Of a DNA stretch of 64,000 nucleotides, positions 26,967 through 35,866 are shown piece after piece. Position 1 is the stretch's first letter; each line of letters starts with the position of its first letter. The notes under the pieces are model-generated. The model made no database searches and was not told the DNA's origin. It saw only the letters and a program-made list of their open reading frames with translations. The translations under genes and the position numbers were made by a program. The stretch is taken from assembly GCF_003020585.1 (NCBI RefSeq), contig NZ_PXUE01000004.1:1-64000 (forward strand), given 5' to 3'. The stretch is from Chryseobacterium aurantiacum (GTDB taxonomy: Bacteria; Bacteroidota; Bacteroidia; Flavobacteriales; Weeksellaceae).

Positions 26967-28307
26967 TTAGATCATTTTTTTTAATATATCCCATTGCCAT
27001 TTATATGTTTGCTTTGCTATAATTGCTGTAGACTGAGAGTAATAATCCATAATATTATCTGTATTGAATTTTTTGAATGTTAAAGGTCCATCATTATCAA
27101 ATGTATGGTACAATCCAATCGCATGAAGCAACTCATGTGTAGCGGTTGTCTTTACAGATTCAAAAGGAACTCCGGCAGTTGTAGCGGTGTCTTGTAAATT
27201 CAGTACAAATACTGTTTTTGAAGGAATATTTTCGGCTTGTCCCAAAAGATAGCTTCCATTCGCCAATTGTATGACCTCAGAAATAAAGTAGACTCTATAG
27301 AAATCATCATATCTTTTTCCTACTACGCTTCCGTCTGCAAACTTAGCAGCCCTCAGCTTAGTATCAAGATATTGATGGATTCCTCTGTTGCTTCTCAGTT
27401 TGGGAATAAAGTTGGCATCACTGGAAAGGTTAATATTGATGCTTTTAACATCCACATTAATGTAAGCCTGCTTCATATAGTTTTTTAATCTTTCTGCCTC
27501 ACCGGTTGTACTTCCTGTTCCGGAGGATGAAATCACTCTAATAAACAACACCTTACCTTGCTTTTGATGTGCTGAATCATTGGCCAGAATCTTTATTTTT
27601 CCACAAACGGTCTCATCTGCCCAAACTTCTATGATCTGATCTCTACTGAATGATTTCAGGCAAGTGATTTCCAGGAAATTATCCAGTGTATATTTCCCTT
27701 TTTTTATCGTGATCTGCTCTTTATTGAATTTAAAGTATTCAGTTTTATCGTCTTTGCCTTTAAGATGTACAATGGTAAGTTTTTTGGGTTCTTCCTCAAT
27801 TTCAATTTTTAATGATAATTTTTGGGTATCTCCTTTATAAATTGTCATATAAGGAACGGGATACAAATAGGGCTGTTTATTCACCTTGGGTTTCCAGAAG
27901 ATGGTCATATTACTAAACTTATTTAAAAGTTTGCCATATTCTGCTGCTTCTTTCACAAAGGCTCCACCATAGTATATCTGTTGTAATGCATTTGTAGAGG
28001 CATTCCTATATTTTCCAATAATATTTTTGTACCAAGTATCTCCTTTGGTTCCTGTATCACCTGCTCGTAACCAATCAAAACCAAATTCCCCACTCCAATT
28101 GGCGTGAGGTCTAAACATAACGATACATTTTGCCTTAATTTCTCCTGCAGGAGGATTTTTAGGGTCTCCATAGCTTACACCATCCTTCTCACCAGTTTCG
28201 GTAATGGCTGCTCCTGCATTGGTTATAATATTTGCATTAGAGTACATGCTATGGCCTTCTTGAGAAATCTTGGTATAGGTACCTTTTACAATTCTCGTTC
28301 TGCTCAT
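26967..28307 (-). CDS. T6SS cargo effector: N-terminal module plus metzincin zinc protease
   Basis: A 446-residue protein. Residues 1-53 are the same module as in the lipase effector. The C-terminal domain is a zinc metallopeptidase of the metzincin clan: HELLHAIGLYH at 391-401 matches HExxHxxGxxH, and NIMDY at 418-422 is the Met-turn. The middle region (about 140-250) looks all-beta, possibly a linker or Ig-like domain. It lies 3 bp after vgrG2 and 2 bp before a lipoprotein gene. A protease toxin delivered by T6SS is proposed; target is unknown. It has no signal peptide. Confidence 0.82.
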   Translation of the reverse strand: MSRTRIVKGTYTKISQEGHSMYSNANIITNAGAAITETGEKDGVSYGDPKNPPAGEIKAKCIVMFRPHANWSGEFGFDWLRAGDTGTKGDTWYKNIIGKYRNASTNALQQIYYGGAFVKEAAEYGKLLNKFSNMTIFWKPKVNKQPYLYPVPYMTIYKGDTQKLSLKIEIEEEPKKLTIVHLKGKDDKTEYFKFNKEQITIKKGKYTLDNFLEITCLKSFSRDQIIEVWADETVCGKIKILANDSAHQKQGKVLFIRVISSSGTGSTTGEAERLKNYMKQAYINVDVKSININLSSDANFIPKLRSNRGIHQYLDTKLRAAKFADGSVVGKRYDDFYRVYFISEVIQLANGSYLLGQAENIPSKTVFVLNLQDTATTAGVPFESVKTTATHELLHAIGLYHTFDNDGPLTFKKFNTDNIMDYYSQSTAIIAKQTYKWQWDILKKMI

Positions 28308-28310
28308 TGC

Positions 28311-30242
28311 TTAGTGTGATTTGGATTTTTCTCCGCTATTATTTTGTACTTCTTCCTGGGCATGTTTATGAACAAACTTACTGGATTGGATATTCATGTC
28401 TTTTTCGCTGACTTCATTTCGTTCTTTCTTTGTTTCGCTGTGAACATCACCATCAATCATCTCTGTAAGTTTTCCGGTAATAAACATACTTGCATCTCCT
28501 ACTACGGAGGTCATTTTCATTGCTCCTACACTTTCGGTATTGTTCATTCCGATGCTGTTAGATTTATTCATTCCCACCGTAGTCGTCATATTTTCACCTA
28601 CATTGATGTTCATATTTTTACAATTCAGGGTCATTGTTTCCGGTGCTGTGATATTGATATTGCTTCCTGTAGTATCCAGGTGAATTTCATTACCGCTTTT
28701 GTCGGTGATAATAATGCTTTCATCTTCTGTAAAAACAACTCTATGCCCACTTCTGGTCTGAATAGATTTTACACGGTTGTCTGCACCTCCGCCTAATCCA
28801 ATTCCACCATGAAACATTCCTCCCATTACAAATGGCCTGTCGGGATGGCTGTGAACAAAGTTAACCATTACCTGATCTCCTACTTCAGGAATGGCTACAT
28901 ATCCTCGGTTTTGCGTAATCTGATCCGTTCCTCCTGCATCCGGTGTCATTACACGTACAAAGTGAGTGACATCATTCATCTGCCAGTCAAATCTTACCTG
29001 AACCCTACCCTGGCCTTCAGGATCTGCATTGGCAATTACTGTTGCTATTTGTGGTTGTGCTATAGGGAGTGTAAATTCTGGTTTTGGTAAGAATCCTGTA
29101 TCTGCTGCAATGGATTCAAAGCTTCCTTTATAATGTCCAATGGTATCAATTTCATGAACAACGTCAGTTACCATTACCTTAGTGAAATAAGTGGTTTCGT
29201 TGGTATCCGGTTTTCTCATATGAATATCCACTACACATCCTGGGTGCAAAAACGGAACAGTTGTAGAACCGGAAACTGAAAATACACTTACCGCTTCACT
29301 TCCAGAACTGCTTTTTTGTGAGTTTTCTACATCCAAATGGGTGGACGCCTTAATGGGAGCCACCTGAAGAGCCGGAGTTTTGTATATTTTTTCATTATGG
29401 CTATAGGCAGTCTTGGCAAGATCTCCTAAATGATTAACGGGAGTTTCTCCTGAGGTTAATTTTTCATTTTTACTGCTGTTATAACCGTAATATTGTGGTT
29501 TTGTATGAACGGCCTTTAATTCTACCCTGATGTCATCCGCATTGCTTCCATAGGTAAGCTTTATAGGCTTATTCTGAGGCGGAAGTTTTCCAAAGTGTAA
29601 TACTTCCCCATCATAAAAGAATTGCTCGCCATAAGCTTCTGCCATCCTTGCCAGATAGTTGTAGTGGGTTTCGTTATACTGGCTGCTGTAGATAATCTGA
29701 GAATAATCGTTGGTGTCTACCCGTATATCAAAACGCCCTTTGTCTATGCCCTGTTTAATGACTTCTTCAGCAATAATTCCCATATTAACAGGCTGTGATC
29801 CTCCAAAGCTCTGAATATGAGGCGCTCCATCCAATAATATTGTTGGGCTGTATCCGGAAAGAACAATATTTCCCAAACTCATCTTCTCTTGACTGAATCC
29901 TACCCTGGTAATGATTCCTACAAAATTTCTTTCGGGACTTTGTTCAATATCTTTATAGGAAATAACCACTGTGAGACGCTTTCCTAAGAATTTATTAGCC
30001 TCTTCCAGGGTATGGCTCTGCCTGTCACCCAATGCGTCATGGGCAAGGGTAAGGCTGAACTCATGGTGGTTACCCGCTTTTTGTTTAAGGGTGAAATGCT
30101 TATAATACTTAATAATTTTTCCCTCCACAACCAGTGAAAGTTTTACCAGCCTGTTAATTCCTGCATGGTGGTTTTCAGAAACTCCGTCTGCATTTTGTGA
30201 TGGACGGAATGAAGAACCTCTTGTTTGTGATTCGGTTTTCAT
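28311..30242 (-). CDS. tssI: T6SS spike protein TssI (VgrG), copy 2
   Basis: A 643-residue VgrG with gp27-like body, gp5 OB-fold (NRGYVAIPEVGDQVMVNF, HPDRPFVMGGMFHG) and C-terminal beta-helix built on VG/IG-x-N repeats (TVGMNKSNSIGMNNTESVG). The tail (about residue 590 on) is polar and charged and ends GEKSKSH, quite unlike VgrG1, so it may be the docking surface for its cargo. Unlike VgrG1 it has only a short N-terminal lead (about 15 residues before the conserved domain). It sits at the head of a run with the metzincin and lipase effectors. tssD3 lies upstream. Confidence 0.95.
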   Translation of the reverse strand: MKTESQTRGSSFRPSQNADGVSENHHAGINRLVKLSLVVEGKIIKYYKHFTLKQKAGNHHEFSLTLAHDALGDRQSHTLEEANKFLGKRLTVVISYKDIEQSPERNFVGIITRVGFSQEKMSLGNIVLSGYSPTILLDGAPHIQSFGGSQPVNMGIIAEEVIKQGIDKGRFDIRVDTNDYSQIIYSSQYNETHYNYLARMAEAYGEQFFYDGEVLHFGKLPPQNKPIKLTYGSNADDIRVELKAVHTKPQYYGYNSSKNEKLTSGETPVNHLGDLAKTAYSHNEKIYKTPALQVAPIKASTHLDVENSQKSSSGSEAVSVFSVSGSTTVPFLHPGCVVDIHMRKPDTNETTYFTKVMVTDVVHEIDTIGHYKGSFESIAADTGFLPKPEFTLPIAQPQIATVIANADPEGQGRVQVRFDWQMNDVTHFVRVMTPDAGGTDQITQNRGYVAIPEVGDQVMVNFVHSHPDRPFVMGGMFHGGIGLGGGADNRVKSIQTRSGHRVVFTEDESIIITDKSGNEIHLDTTGSNINITAPETMTLNCKNMNINVGENMTTTVGMNKSNSIGMNNTESVGAMKMTSVVGDASMFITGKLTEMIDGDVHSETKKERNEVSEKDMNIQSSKFVHKHAQEEVQNNSGEKSKSH

Positions 30243-30350
30243 ATGCTTTGTGTTTGGTTTAGTTTAAAGATAGCAATTTTTTACGAAATAGTCATCATAT
30301 CAATATGATATGAAAATAAAACAACCAATATAAAGTTCATCCTAGGCAAA

Positions 30351-30385
30351 AAAAGACCGCCTTTAATAGGGACAGTCTTTTTTTT
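30351..30385 (-). terminator. Terminator-like hairpin between tssD3 and vgrG2
   Basis: AAAAGAC (30351-30357) pairs with GTCTTTT (30375-30381), with an imperfect inner stem; a T-rich tail lies beyond on each strand. Same arrangement as between tssD2 and vgrG1. Confidence 0.55.
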
Positions 30386-30413
30386 CGTATGAATGTTGAT
30401 AATGTGTATAATG

Positions 30414-30821
30414 TTAGCTAGTTGGCCAAAGTCCTGCATACTCAGAAGTACCATAACCAATTGTTTCTGCACTGATTACGAAGCTGATCAACATACTGTT
30501 GCTGTCAATTGCATCGAAATCAACCTGGTGTTGGATTACGTATCCATTTTGCCAGTTCAAAGTAATCAATGTTCCCTCTTCGTGAGACTTGTTAAATACA
30601 ATTTCCCCTACTGTAGGCTTATATTTTCCGTTCAATAAACTTTCCAGAATATCAGATTTTTCAGTAGCTTCTACTGTAACCTTGATTAATGCATTGGAAG
30701 GGTCTGATGCTACACGTCCTGATACATCTGTAGATCTGGCTACGCTGTAGTTCATCTTTAATAATTTCTGACCTTCTCCGTTGTTAAATTTTAAGATTCC
30801 TCTCGAATTTCTTTCTGCCAT
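30414..30821 (-). CDS. tssD: T6SS inner-tube protein TssD (Hcp), copy 3
   Basis: A 135-residue Hcp tube subunit. It is nearly identical to copy 2 in the body, but has IDSNSMLISF, TIGYGTSEYAGLWPTS at the end and lacks the final GK. Located before vgrG2 and its cargo, so a tube partner for that spike. It has its own promoter with the conserved tandem dyad. Confidence 0.95.
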   Translation of the reverse strand: MAERNSRGILKFNNGEGQKLLKMNYSVARSTDVSGRVASDPSNALIKVTVEATEKSDILESLLNGKYKPTVGEIVFNKSHEEGTLITLNWQNGYVIQHQVDFDAIDSNSMLISFVISAETIGYGTSEYAGLWPTS

Positions 30822-30873
30822 GATTTGTAAATTTTAATCGTTAGTAATATCTTGTGATTCAGTGATTGTGTAG

Positions 30874-30881
30874 CAAATATA
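30874..30881 (-). promoter_or_regulatory. -7 box of tssD3
   Basis: Minus strand reads TATATTTG. Distance to start codon (53-60 bp) and to the dyad block (49 bp) matches tssD2 exactly. Confidence 0.65.
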
Positions 30882-30930
30882 GAGGGACTTTTAGTCTTAA
30901 AAAAACTTTTGAGTATAAATCTGAAAAATT

Positions 30931-30967
30931 GTAGTAGTTCTACGACTTTTTGTAGTAATTCTACGAC
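30931..30967 (-). promoter_or_regulatory. Tandem dyad operator upstream of tssD3
   Basis: Two perfect GTAG-N5-CTAC dyads at 30931 and 30952 (21 bp apart), 49 bp before the -7 box. The sequence is the same as at tssD2 while the spacer to the promoter differs, indicating selection on the element and its phase. The rest of the spacer to 31140 is AT-rich without visible structure. Confidence 0.75.
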
Positions 30968-31150
30968 ATTAGATTTATAAACATCGCGATAACCACCATC
31001 ATTAAAGCAATTTACAAGTTTTTACAATTTAAAGAAACAACACTCTTTTTACACCTGAAAGAGAAATAAAAAAAATTCAGATTCAATTTTCGAGTCAGAA
31101 TTTTAACTGTAAGGGTGAATTGCTGAGATACCATTTGGCTTAATGCAAAA

Positions 31151-31180
31151 AAAAGCAGAAGTACAATTACTTCTGCTTTT
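31151..31180 (-). terminator. Terminator after tssR
   Basis: AAAAGCAGAAGTA (31151-31163) pairs with TACTTCTGCTTTT (31168-31180), perfect 13-bp stem with CAAT loop and a T-run on the minus strand. Confidence 0.85.
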
Positions 31181-31200
31181 CATATTATAAAAACTAACAA

Positions 31201-33606
31201 TTAATGTTTAGTATATTCCGGTGCTTCTGTTGGAAGTCTTGACGGCGTAAAATACTCGTTAAGCCAATAGAACGTCTGTCCGTTTTGCTGGATCTTCACA
31301 GCTGGATTATTTCTATGATTAAGCATTCTTTCTGCCAGATCCTTGTAGTGACGGAAATATGTTCTTACTGTTTCATTAGGAACAATTTTAGACTTTTTCC
31401 ATCCTTTAAGCTTATACTTGGCCATCAATTCTTCTTCAGAAAGATCGAACCCTGTACTCATTCCCACAGCGTAGGACATTGGTAACTCATAAAGGTCGCC
31501 TTTATCCAGGAATTTGATGGTAGGATTATATTTCTTTAAAAGTTTTACATATTCTCTGATGGCTGCAGCCTGATTGAAATCTGCTTTTTCTGCCCCTGTA
31601 TTTTTGTATACTTCTGTATAGAAAGCTTTCAGATTATCATATTCTGCTTCAGAAATAAGAATTCCTTTTTCTATTCCCGGTGTATATTCTTTCAATTCTT
31701 TTGGAATATAACCTTTTACCAGGAACGGATTTCCATAGTTGATCAGCTGGGCTGCAATTCCTGCAGAAACCGGATTGGTAAGCCCTGGATATAGATATTT
31801 GTATTTTAAGTCAACATCCGTTTTTCCTGCTCCTACAGAGGAGTGGAAATATTCATTAAGTGATTTATCAATACTCTGGTTGTCTACTGTAACCTGTGCA
31901 ATAAGGCTATCTACAGATTTTTTCAGGAATCCCGGTGTAGCAACATCTCCTTTTTTAGGGAAGATAACAAATCCCTGAGACATACTTTGCTTAGGATAAG
32001 CCAATGAGAAAAATCCGGCATCCCCTTCTACTAAGCTGAAATTATTTTTGGTAAGAACATCTGACTGATTGATGATCTTTTGCTTTTTAAGCTCAGCAAT
32101 ATTTTTAGCAGTAGCCGTAACCACATTTTCTGCCATCAATACAAAGTCGTTGTAGGTATCGGAAGATCTTGCGCTTGTCTGGAACATGATTAGCCTTGCC
32201 TGTGCCTGGGTAAGGGAACCAATCACGCTGTACATATTCCCACTTTGGTTGGCAGATGTTCCTACAGTCACTACAATATTGGTTTCATCCGGAACATTGG
32301 AAAGAAGATTTCCGGCTGCAGAAAGGGCCTCTCCTACCGGCTGATAGCCACTATTACTGGCACAGTTCATCTCATTGGTCTTTTGATCAATAAATGTTGT
32401 TATTTTACTGTAGTCAGTACTTAGGTTAGAAACTGAAAGATTATTTCCGCAAGGGTTATTTTTATATAAAACCACACCATACTTCACATTATTGAAATAA
32501 GAAGGCTTTTCAAATCTAAGCTGCAAATCCTGTAGCAATGATTTTACAATGGGAGCGTAAGGAGCATTTCCAGCACTTACATCCAATGCAAAAACAATGT
32601 TGATATTTTTATCTCTATCTGTAATCTCTCTATAACGGTCAAAGTAGATAGGCTCTCCCAGTACGTTAAATACGTAGTTCTTGCTGTAATCCAGAATATT
32701 GGTAAAATACTTTGTTTTGGAATTTGGAGTTGGAGTTTCGTTTAAAGCAAGAGTAACCGGGAAAATATTTTCCAGAGGCTTTCTCTTATTAACATCTGTA
32801 AGAAGAATTGCTGTTTTATTTTCAGCATCAGATCCGGATCCTCCCGGATACCCTTCATGGATTCCCAATTCGGATTCACTGATTCCTGTTGTATTTTTCA
32901 GTTTTACAGCGGAACGTTCTCCCCACGCAGAAATCACGTTGGAACTTACCCATCCGTAAAGGCTTTTACCAATACTATCGATATCAACAGATGGTTTTTT
33001 ACCTACCAGAAATCTTTTATTATTTTCTGCCTGCTTGTAAACATACACCATCTGTCCGTTAGGAATTTTAACGTTGGCTGTTTCAATAAGGCTTGGTGAG
33101 TTGAATACCATAATAGAGTCATTCTTGTAATATCTTTCAGCGCTTTTAATAACTTCGCTGTTATTAGGTACTACTGCAACTCTTACAGGATAACCTGTTT
33201 TTTCGCTTTTTAGAGAGTGGTTCCATAGAAGCAGGTCGGATTCGGGAATCCAGCCATATGTTTTTACGGATTTTGATGAAACTTTTTTCATTAAGGCATC
33301 CGGAACATATTCCGCAACCTTTACCATGCCGTCTCTATGTTTTAAAACCATTAAAGGTTCCAGAAATTTAACTTCCTTGTATGATTTTTCATCATCTTTA
33401 TCCAAATAAGCCGTGTTTCTTGATCTGTCTGAAACAACGATCCATGGAACTGACTTTTTAGGATAACCATTGACTACCGGTGAATTATCTACCTGACCAT
33501 ACTGTGATGGCTCCGGAGTTTTCTTTGACGGGAGCTTTACCTGACAACTCGTCAATAATACTGATAATCCTATGTAATATGCTGCTAGAGGAAATTTATT
33601 TTTCAT
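31201..33606 (-). CDS. tssR: T6SS protein TssR (Bacteroidetes-specific lipoprotein)
   Basis: An 801-residue lipoprotein with signal peptide and lipobox LTSC at about residue 20. N-terminal SH3-like segments (YLDKDDEKSYKEVKFLEPLM) are followed by a von Willebrand A-like region from about residue 340 (NINIVFALDVSAGNAPYAP). The C-terminal part is all-alpha, with LPMSYAVGMSTGFDLSEEEL. TssR is part of the Bacteroidetes-specific set thought to replace the TssJLM membrane complex in subtype iii systems. It is the last gene of the operon tssO-tssO-PKD-tssR, ended by a strong terminator. Confidence 0.85.
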   Translation of the reverse strand: MKNKFPLAAYYIGLSVLLTSCQVKLPSKKTPEPSQYGQVDNSPVVNGYPKKSVPWIVVSDRSRNTAYLDKDDEKSYKEVKFLEPLMVLKHRDGMVKVAEYVPDALMKKVSSKSVKTYGWIPESDLLLWNHSLKSEKTGYPVRVAVVPNNSEVIKSAERYYKNDSIMVFNSPSLIETANVKIPNGQMVYVYKQAENNKRFLVGKKPSVDIDSIGKSLYGWVSSNVISAWGERSAVKLKNTTGISESELGIHEGYPGGSGSDAENKTAILLTDVNKRKPLENIFPVTLALNETPTPNSKTKYFTNILDYSKNYVFNVLGEPIYFDRYREITDRDKNINIVFALDVSAGNAPYAPIVKSLLQDLQLRFEKPSYFNNVKYGVVLYKNNPCGNNLSVSNLSTDYSKITTFIDQKTNEMNCASNSGYQPVGEALSAAGNLLSNVPDETNIVVTVGTSANQSGNMYSVIGSLTQAQARLIMFQTSARSSDTYNDFVLMAENVVTATAKNIAELKKQKIINQSDVLTKNNFSLVEGDAGFFSLAYPKQSMSQGFVIFPKKGDVATPGFLKKSVDSLIAQVTVDNQSIDKSLNEYFHSSVGAGKTDVDLKYKYLYPGLTNPVSAGIAAQLINYGNPFLVKGYIPKELKEYTPGIEKGILISEAEYDNLKAFYTEVYKNTGAEKADFNQAAAIREYVKLLKKYNPTIKFLDKGDLYELPMSYAVGMSTGFDLSEEELMAKYKLKGWKKSKIVPNETVRTYFRHYKDLAERMLNHRNNPAVKIQQNGQTFYWLNEYFTPSRLPTEAPEYTKH

Positions 33607-33652
33607 CCTATTTTATCTTTTATGATTGGCGCATCCAGAAGACTGGACCGTA

Positions 33653-34564
33653 TTATTTGCTTTGGTTTATATCTACTTTTGTTACACAGTTTTGTGTATC
33701 ATCAAAATTCACTTTTACAGTTTGGATCACCATGTTTTTGTCAAACTGAAGACCTGCACAATACATGTAGAAGTTGTTTACTTTGTTGTCATTTACCTTT
33801 ACCACTGTATTTTCATTGTTACATAGATAGGTTTTCAACAGATAGTTGTAATGCATGTTGAAACTGTTTCCGTTAGCAATTTGCTGCAGGTGGTACTTAA
33901 AGTCGTTATCAATTTTCGCATAAGAATCTTCTACAGACACTTCCTCTTCTTCAAGGGAGTTGTAAACAGGATTAATTTTGATGCGGTGGTAGATAGGCTC
34001 CTGGCTTTCTTCTGTGTATAAAGTAACCACATAATCTCCCGCTTTTTTATAGGAATAAATGGCTAGTTTCTCTTTAGAATCTGTATTTCCTGTTTCTCCA
34101 AACTTCCATGCAAACTGGGTCGCATCAGAAACGGCACGGAATTGTACATTTTCATTTAGCATAGCTGTAGCTGGTGCCTCAATGGTTGTTTTGGATTTCA
34201 CGCTGTCTTTGGATTGCTTCACACTTCTTGCCGATACCATTACCGGGAAAGATTTTGTGTACTTGTTGTCAACGATCAAACTTACCTGGTAATACCCCGG
34301 TTTATTATAAAAGTGGATTCCACTATTTTTATCAGAAGTTGTACCGTCTCCGAAATTCCATCTCTTGGATTTTGCAAACTGGGTTTTATCTTCAAATAAA
34401 AGTGTATCCCCTACCGACAATGCAGAGGGATAAACTACCCCAACAATATCATCAGCAGAGTGGATTACCTTTTTCTGCAGCCAAAGTGCAACAAGGGCTG
34501 CAATGAGCAATGTTGCAATAACACCGATAATAATGTTCTTTTTGTTCTTTTGAAAATAATTCAT
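33653..34564 (-). CDS. T6SS-associated PKD-domain membrane protein
   Basis: A 303-residue protein with a single N-terminal transmembrane helix (residues 9-29) and a periplasmic part. Two PKD-like domains can be read: VGDTLLFEDKTQFAKSKRWN..GDG (about 50-110) and a second with WKFGETGNTDS (about 135-195). The C-terminal 95 residues carry two or three Cys (CNNEN, YMYCAG, NCVTKV). Gene order places it in the trans-envelope module with TssO and TssR; it may correspond to TssP or TssQ, but I cannot say which. Gap to tssR is 46 bp. Confidence 0.8.
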   Translation of the reverse strand: MNYFQKNKKNIIIGVIATLLIAALVALWLQKKVIHSADDIVGVVYPSALSVGDTLLFEDKTQFAKSKRWNFGDGTTSDKNSGIHFYNKPGYYQVSLIVDNKYTKSFPVMVSARSVKQSKDSVKSKTTIEAPATAMLNENVQFRAVSDATQFAWKFGETGNTDSKEKLAIYSYKKAGDYVVTLYTEESQEPIYHRIKINPVYNSLEEEEVSVEDSYAKIDNDFKYHLQQIANGNSFNMHYNYLLKTYLCNNENTVVKVNDNKVNNFYMYCAGLQFDKNMVIQTVKVNFDDTQNCVTKVDINQSK

Positions 34565-34615
34565 AGTTAATAATTGTGATGTGTTTTATTTAAAGTTCCT
34601 AAATTCATTTTTGAA

Positions 34616-35140
34616 TTACTGCGTACGGGCCTTTAGAGCACTTTTACGCTGATAAATCTTATCCTGCTTATCCTTAAAGCCAATTCTGCATTCTTCCACC
34701 TGCTTTTCAAACCTCTTGATATCATCTGAAGTGGTTGAAATTATCTTTTTGTCTTCAAAATACATTTTATAGAATTTAGCAATTTGTGGGTAGGCATCTT
34801 TTCGGGTGTCAACAATATCATACCCTTTAAAGTAACTGTTAAGGTCATTAACCCCTACAAAGATATTGTTTTCCACAAAAGGCTGTGGAGCTTCGTCCGT
34901 AAGCTTAGTAATCATGGTATAAGTACTGTCCATGATTGGCAGAATAACTTTCTGATGTTGATCAAACTCTGCTTTCTGTTCAAGATTTTGAATACCCCTT
35001 ACGTCTTCATCAGAAAACGGAGATTCAAATCCTTTTAAAAAGATAACTCCCAAAAATAACATGGCAGTCACCAGCATCAGTATTAAATAAAAAAACTGAT
35101 AATGCCTTTCCTTCTTAGATAATGTAATGTGTCCTTGCAT
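34616..35140 (-). CDS. tssO: T6SS transmembrane protein TssO, paralogue 1
   Basis: A 174-residue protein: short cytoplasmic lead (ITLSKKERHYQFF), one transmembrane helix at about residues 16-36, then a helical, charged periplasmic domain that ends in a coiled-coil-like KRFEKQVEECRIGFKDKQDK. This matches the Bacteroidetes TssO family layout. It starts 12 bp after the upstream paralogue's stop. Role: structural subunit of the subtype iii membrane complex. The assignment between TssO and the related TssP is from memory. Confidence 0.72.
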   Translation of the reverse strand: MQGHITLSKKERHYQFFYLILMLVTAMLFLGVIFLKGFESPFSDEDVRGIQNLEQKAEFDQHQKVILPIMDSTYTMITKLTDEAPQPFVENNIFVGVNDLNSYFKGYDIVDTRKDAYPQIAKFYKMYFEDKKIISTTSDDIKRFEKQVEECRIGFKDKQDKIYQRKSALKARTQ

Positions 35141-35152
35141 ATCCTTTATTTT

Positions 35153-35686
35153 TTATTTTCTTCTACCTCCTGTAAAGTTTCTTGTAGGATCCTTTCTGAG
35201 CTCATTATTGGCTCTTCCAACTTTCCCCATACACTCTTCCAGATCTCTTAGAACTGTTTTCTTCTTATATTCAACGCCTATAATTTTCGTTTTCAAATTA
35301 ATCATAGGTTCTATCTGCTTCATCAGGACGGCATAGTGCTTAAAGTTGCCCGTACTGTCTTTCCCCATAATATTTTTAGCATCCCTCACGTTATCCATGA
35401 TATTGGTTCTCAGAAATACATCATTCTGCACCTTGTTCATGTCAAGCTGGGTCATACGTTCATAAATATTATCCACATGGGTTTTCAGTAAGTCACTTCG
35501 GCGCATCAGTTCCATATAGTTTTCTGCTTCCCTGCTAATCCCTTCACGTTGTATATCGTAGCTTTTAAAAAAGAGGTACAGACAACCAAAGGATACCACA
35601 GACAATACAGCAAATGAAAGAATAAACTTCCAAATGCCCGTTCTGACGTCAGATTTGTTCAATTTTTTTTCCCTGTTCGAAGACAT
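35153..35686 (-). CDS. tssO: T6SS transmembrane protein TssO, paralogue 2
   Basis: A 177-residue protein with the same layout as its neighbour: basic N-terminus (SSNREKKLNKSDVRTGIWKF), one transmembrane helix at about residues 23-43, then a helical periplasmic domain with a central NIMDNVRDAKNIMG segment and RRSDLLKTHVDNIYERM. I start at ATG 35686; the frame is open upstream to 35839 but has no good start context. It is the first gene of the operon and sits divergent from the NarL-type regulator 180 bp away. Confidence 0.75.
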   Translation of the reverse strand: MSSNREKKLNKSDVRTGIWKFILSFAVLSVVSFGCLYLFFKSYDIQREGISREAENYMELMRRSDLLKTHVDNIYERMTQLDMNKVQNDVFLRTNIMDNVRDAKNIMGKDSTGNFKHYAVLMKQIEPMINLKTKIIGVEYKKKTVLRDLEECMGKVGRANNELRKDPTRNFTGGRRK

Positions 35687-35866
35687 ATATTTGCGATTTG
35701 TTTGGCCTGTGAAAATATAAAAAAAAAATTTTATGCACAATACGTATTTTCCCCAGGCCTGTTTCGTGAAATCCCTGATTAAATTAATATTAATTTTCAC
35801 TTTAATAAGTTTTTCATAAATTAGGCCTCTGAATTTCAAATATCATTCGCCAAATCGATATTAAGA

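Noticed and set aside
11990..30821. Hcp/VgrG block as a prophage tail
   Set aside because: TssH, TssR, TssO and effector genes show it is a T6SS; no integrase, capsid or terminase.
35704..35830. AGGCC-type inverted repeat (GGCCTG ... CAGGCC) between tssO and the regulator
   Set aside because: Short, 45 bp apart, and not found at other T6SS promoters; could be chance.
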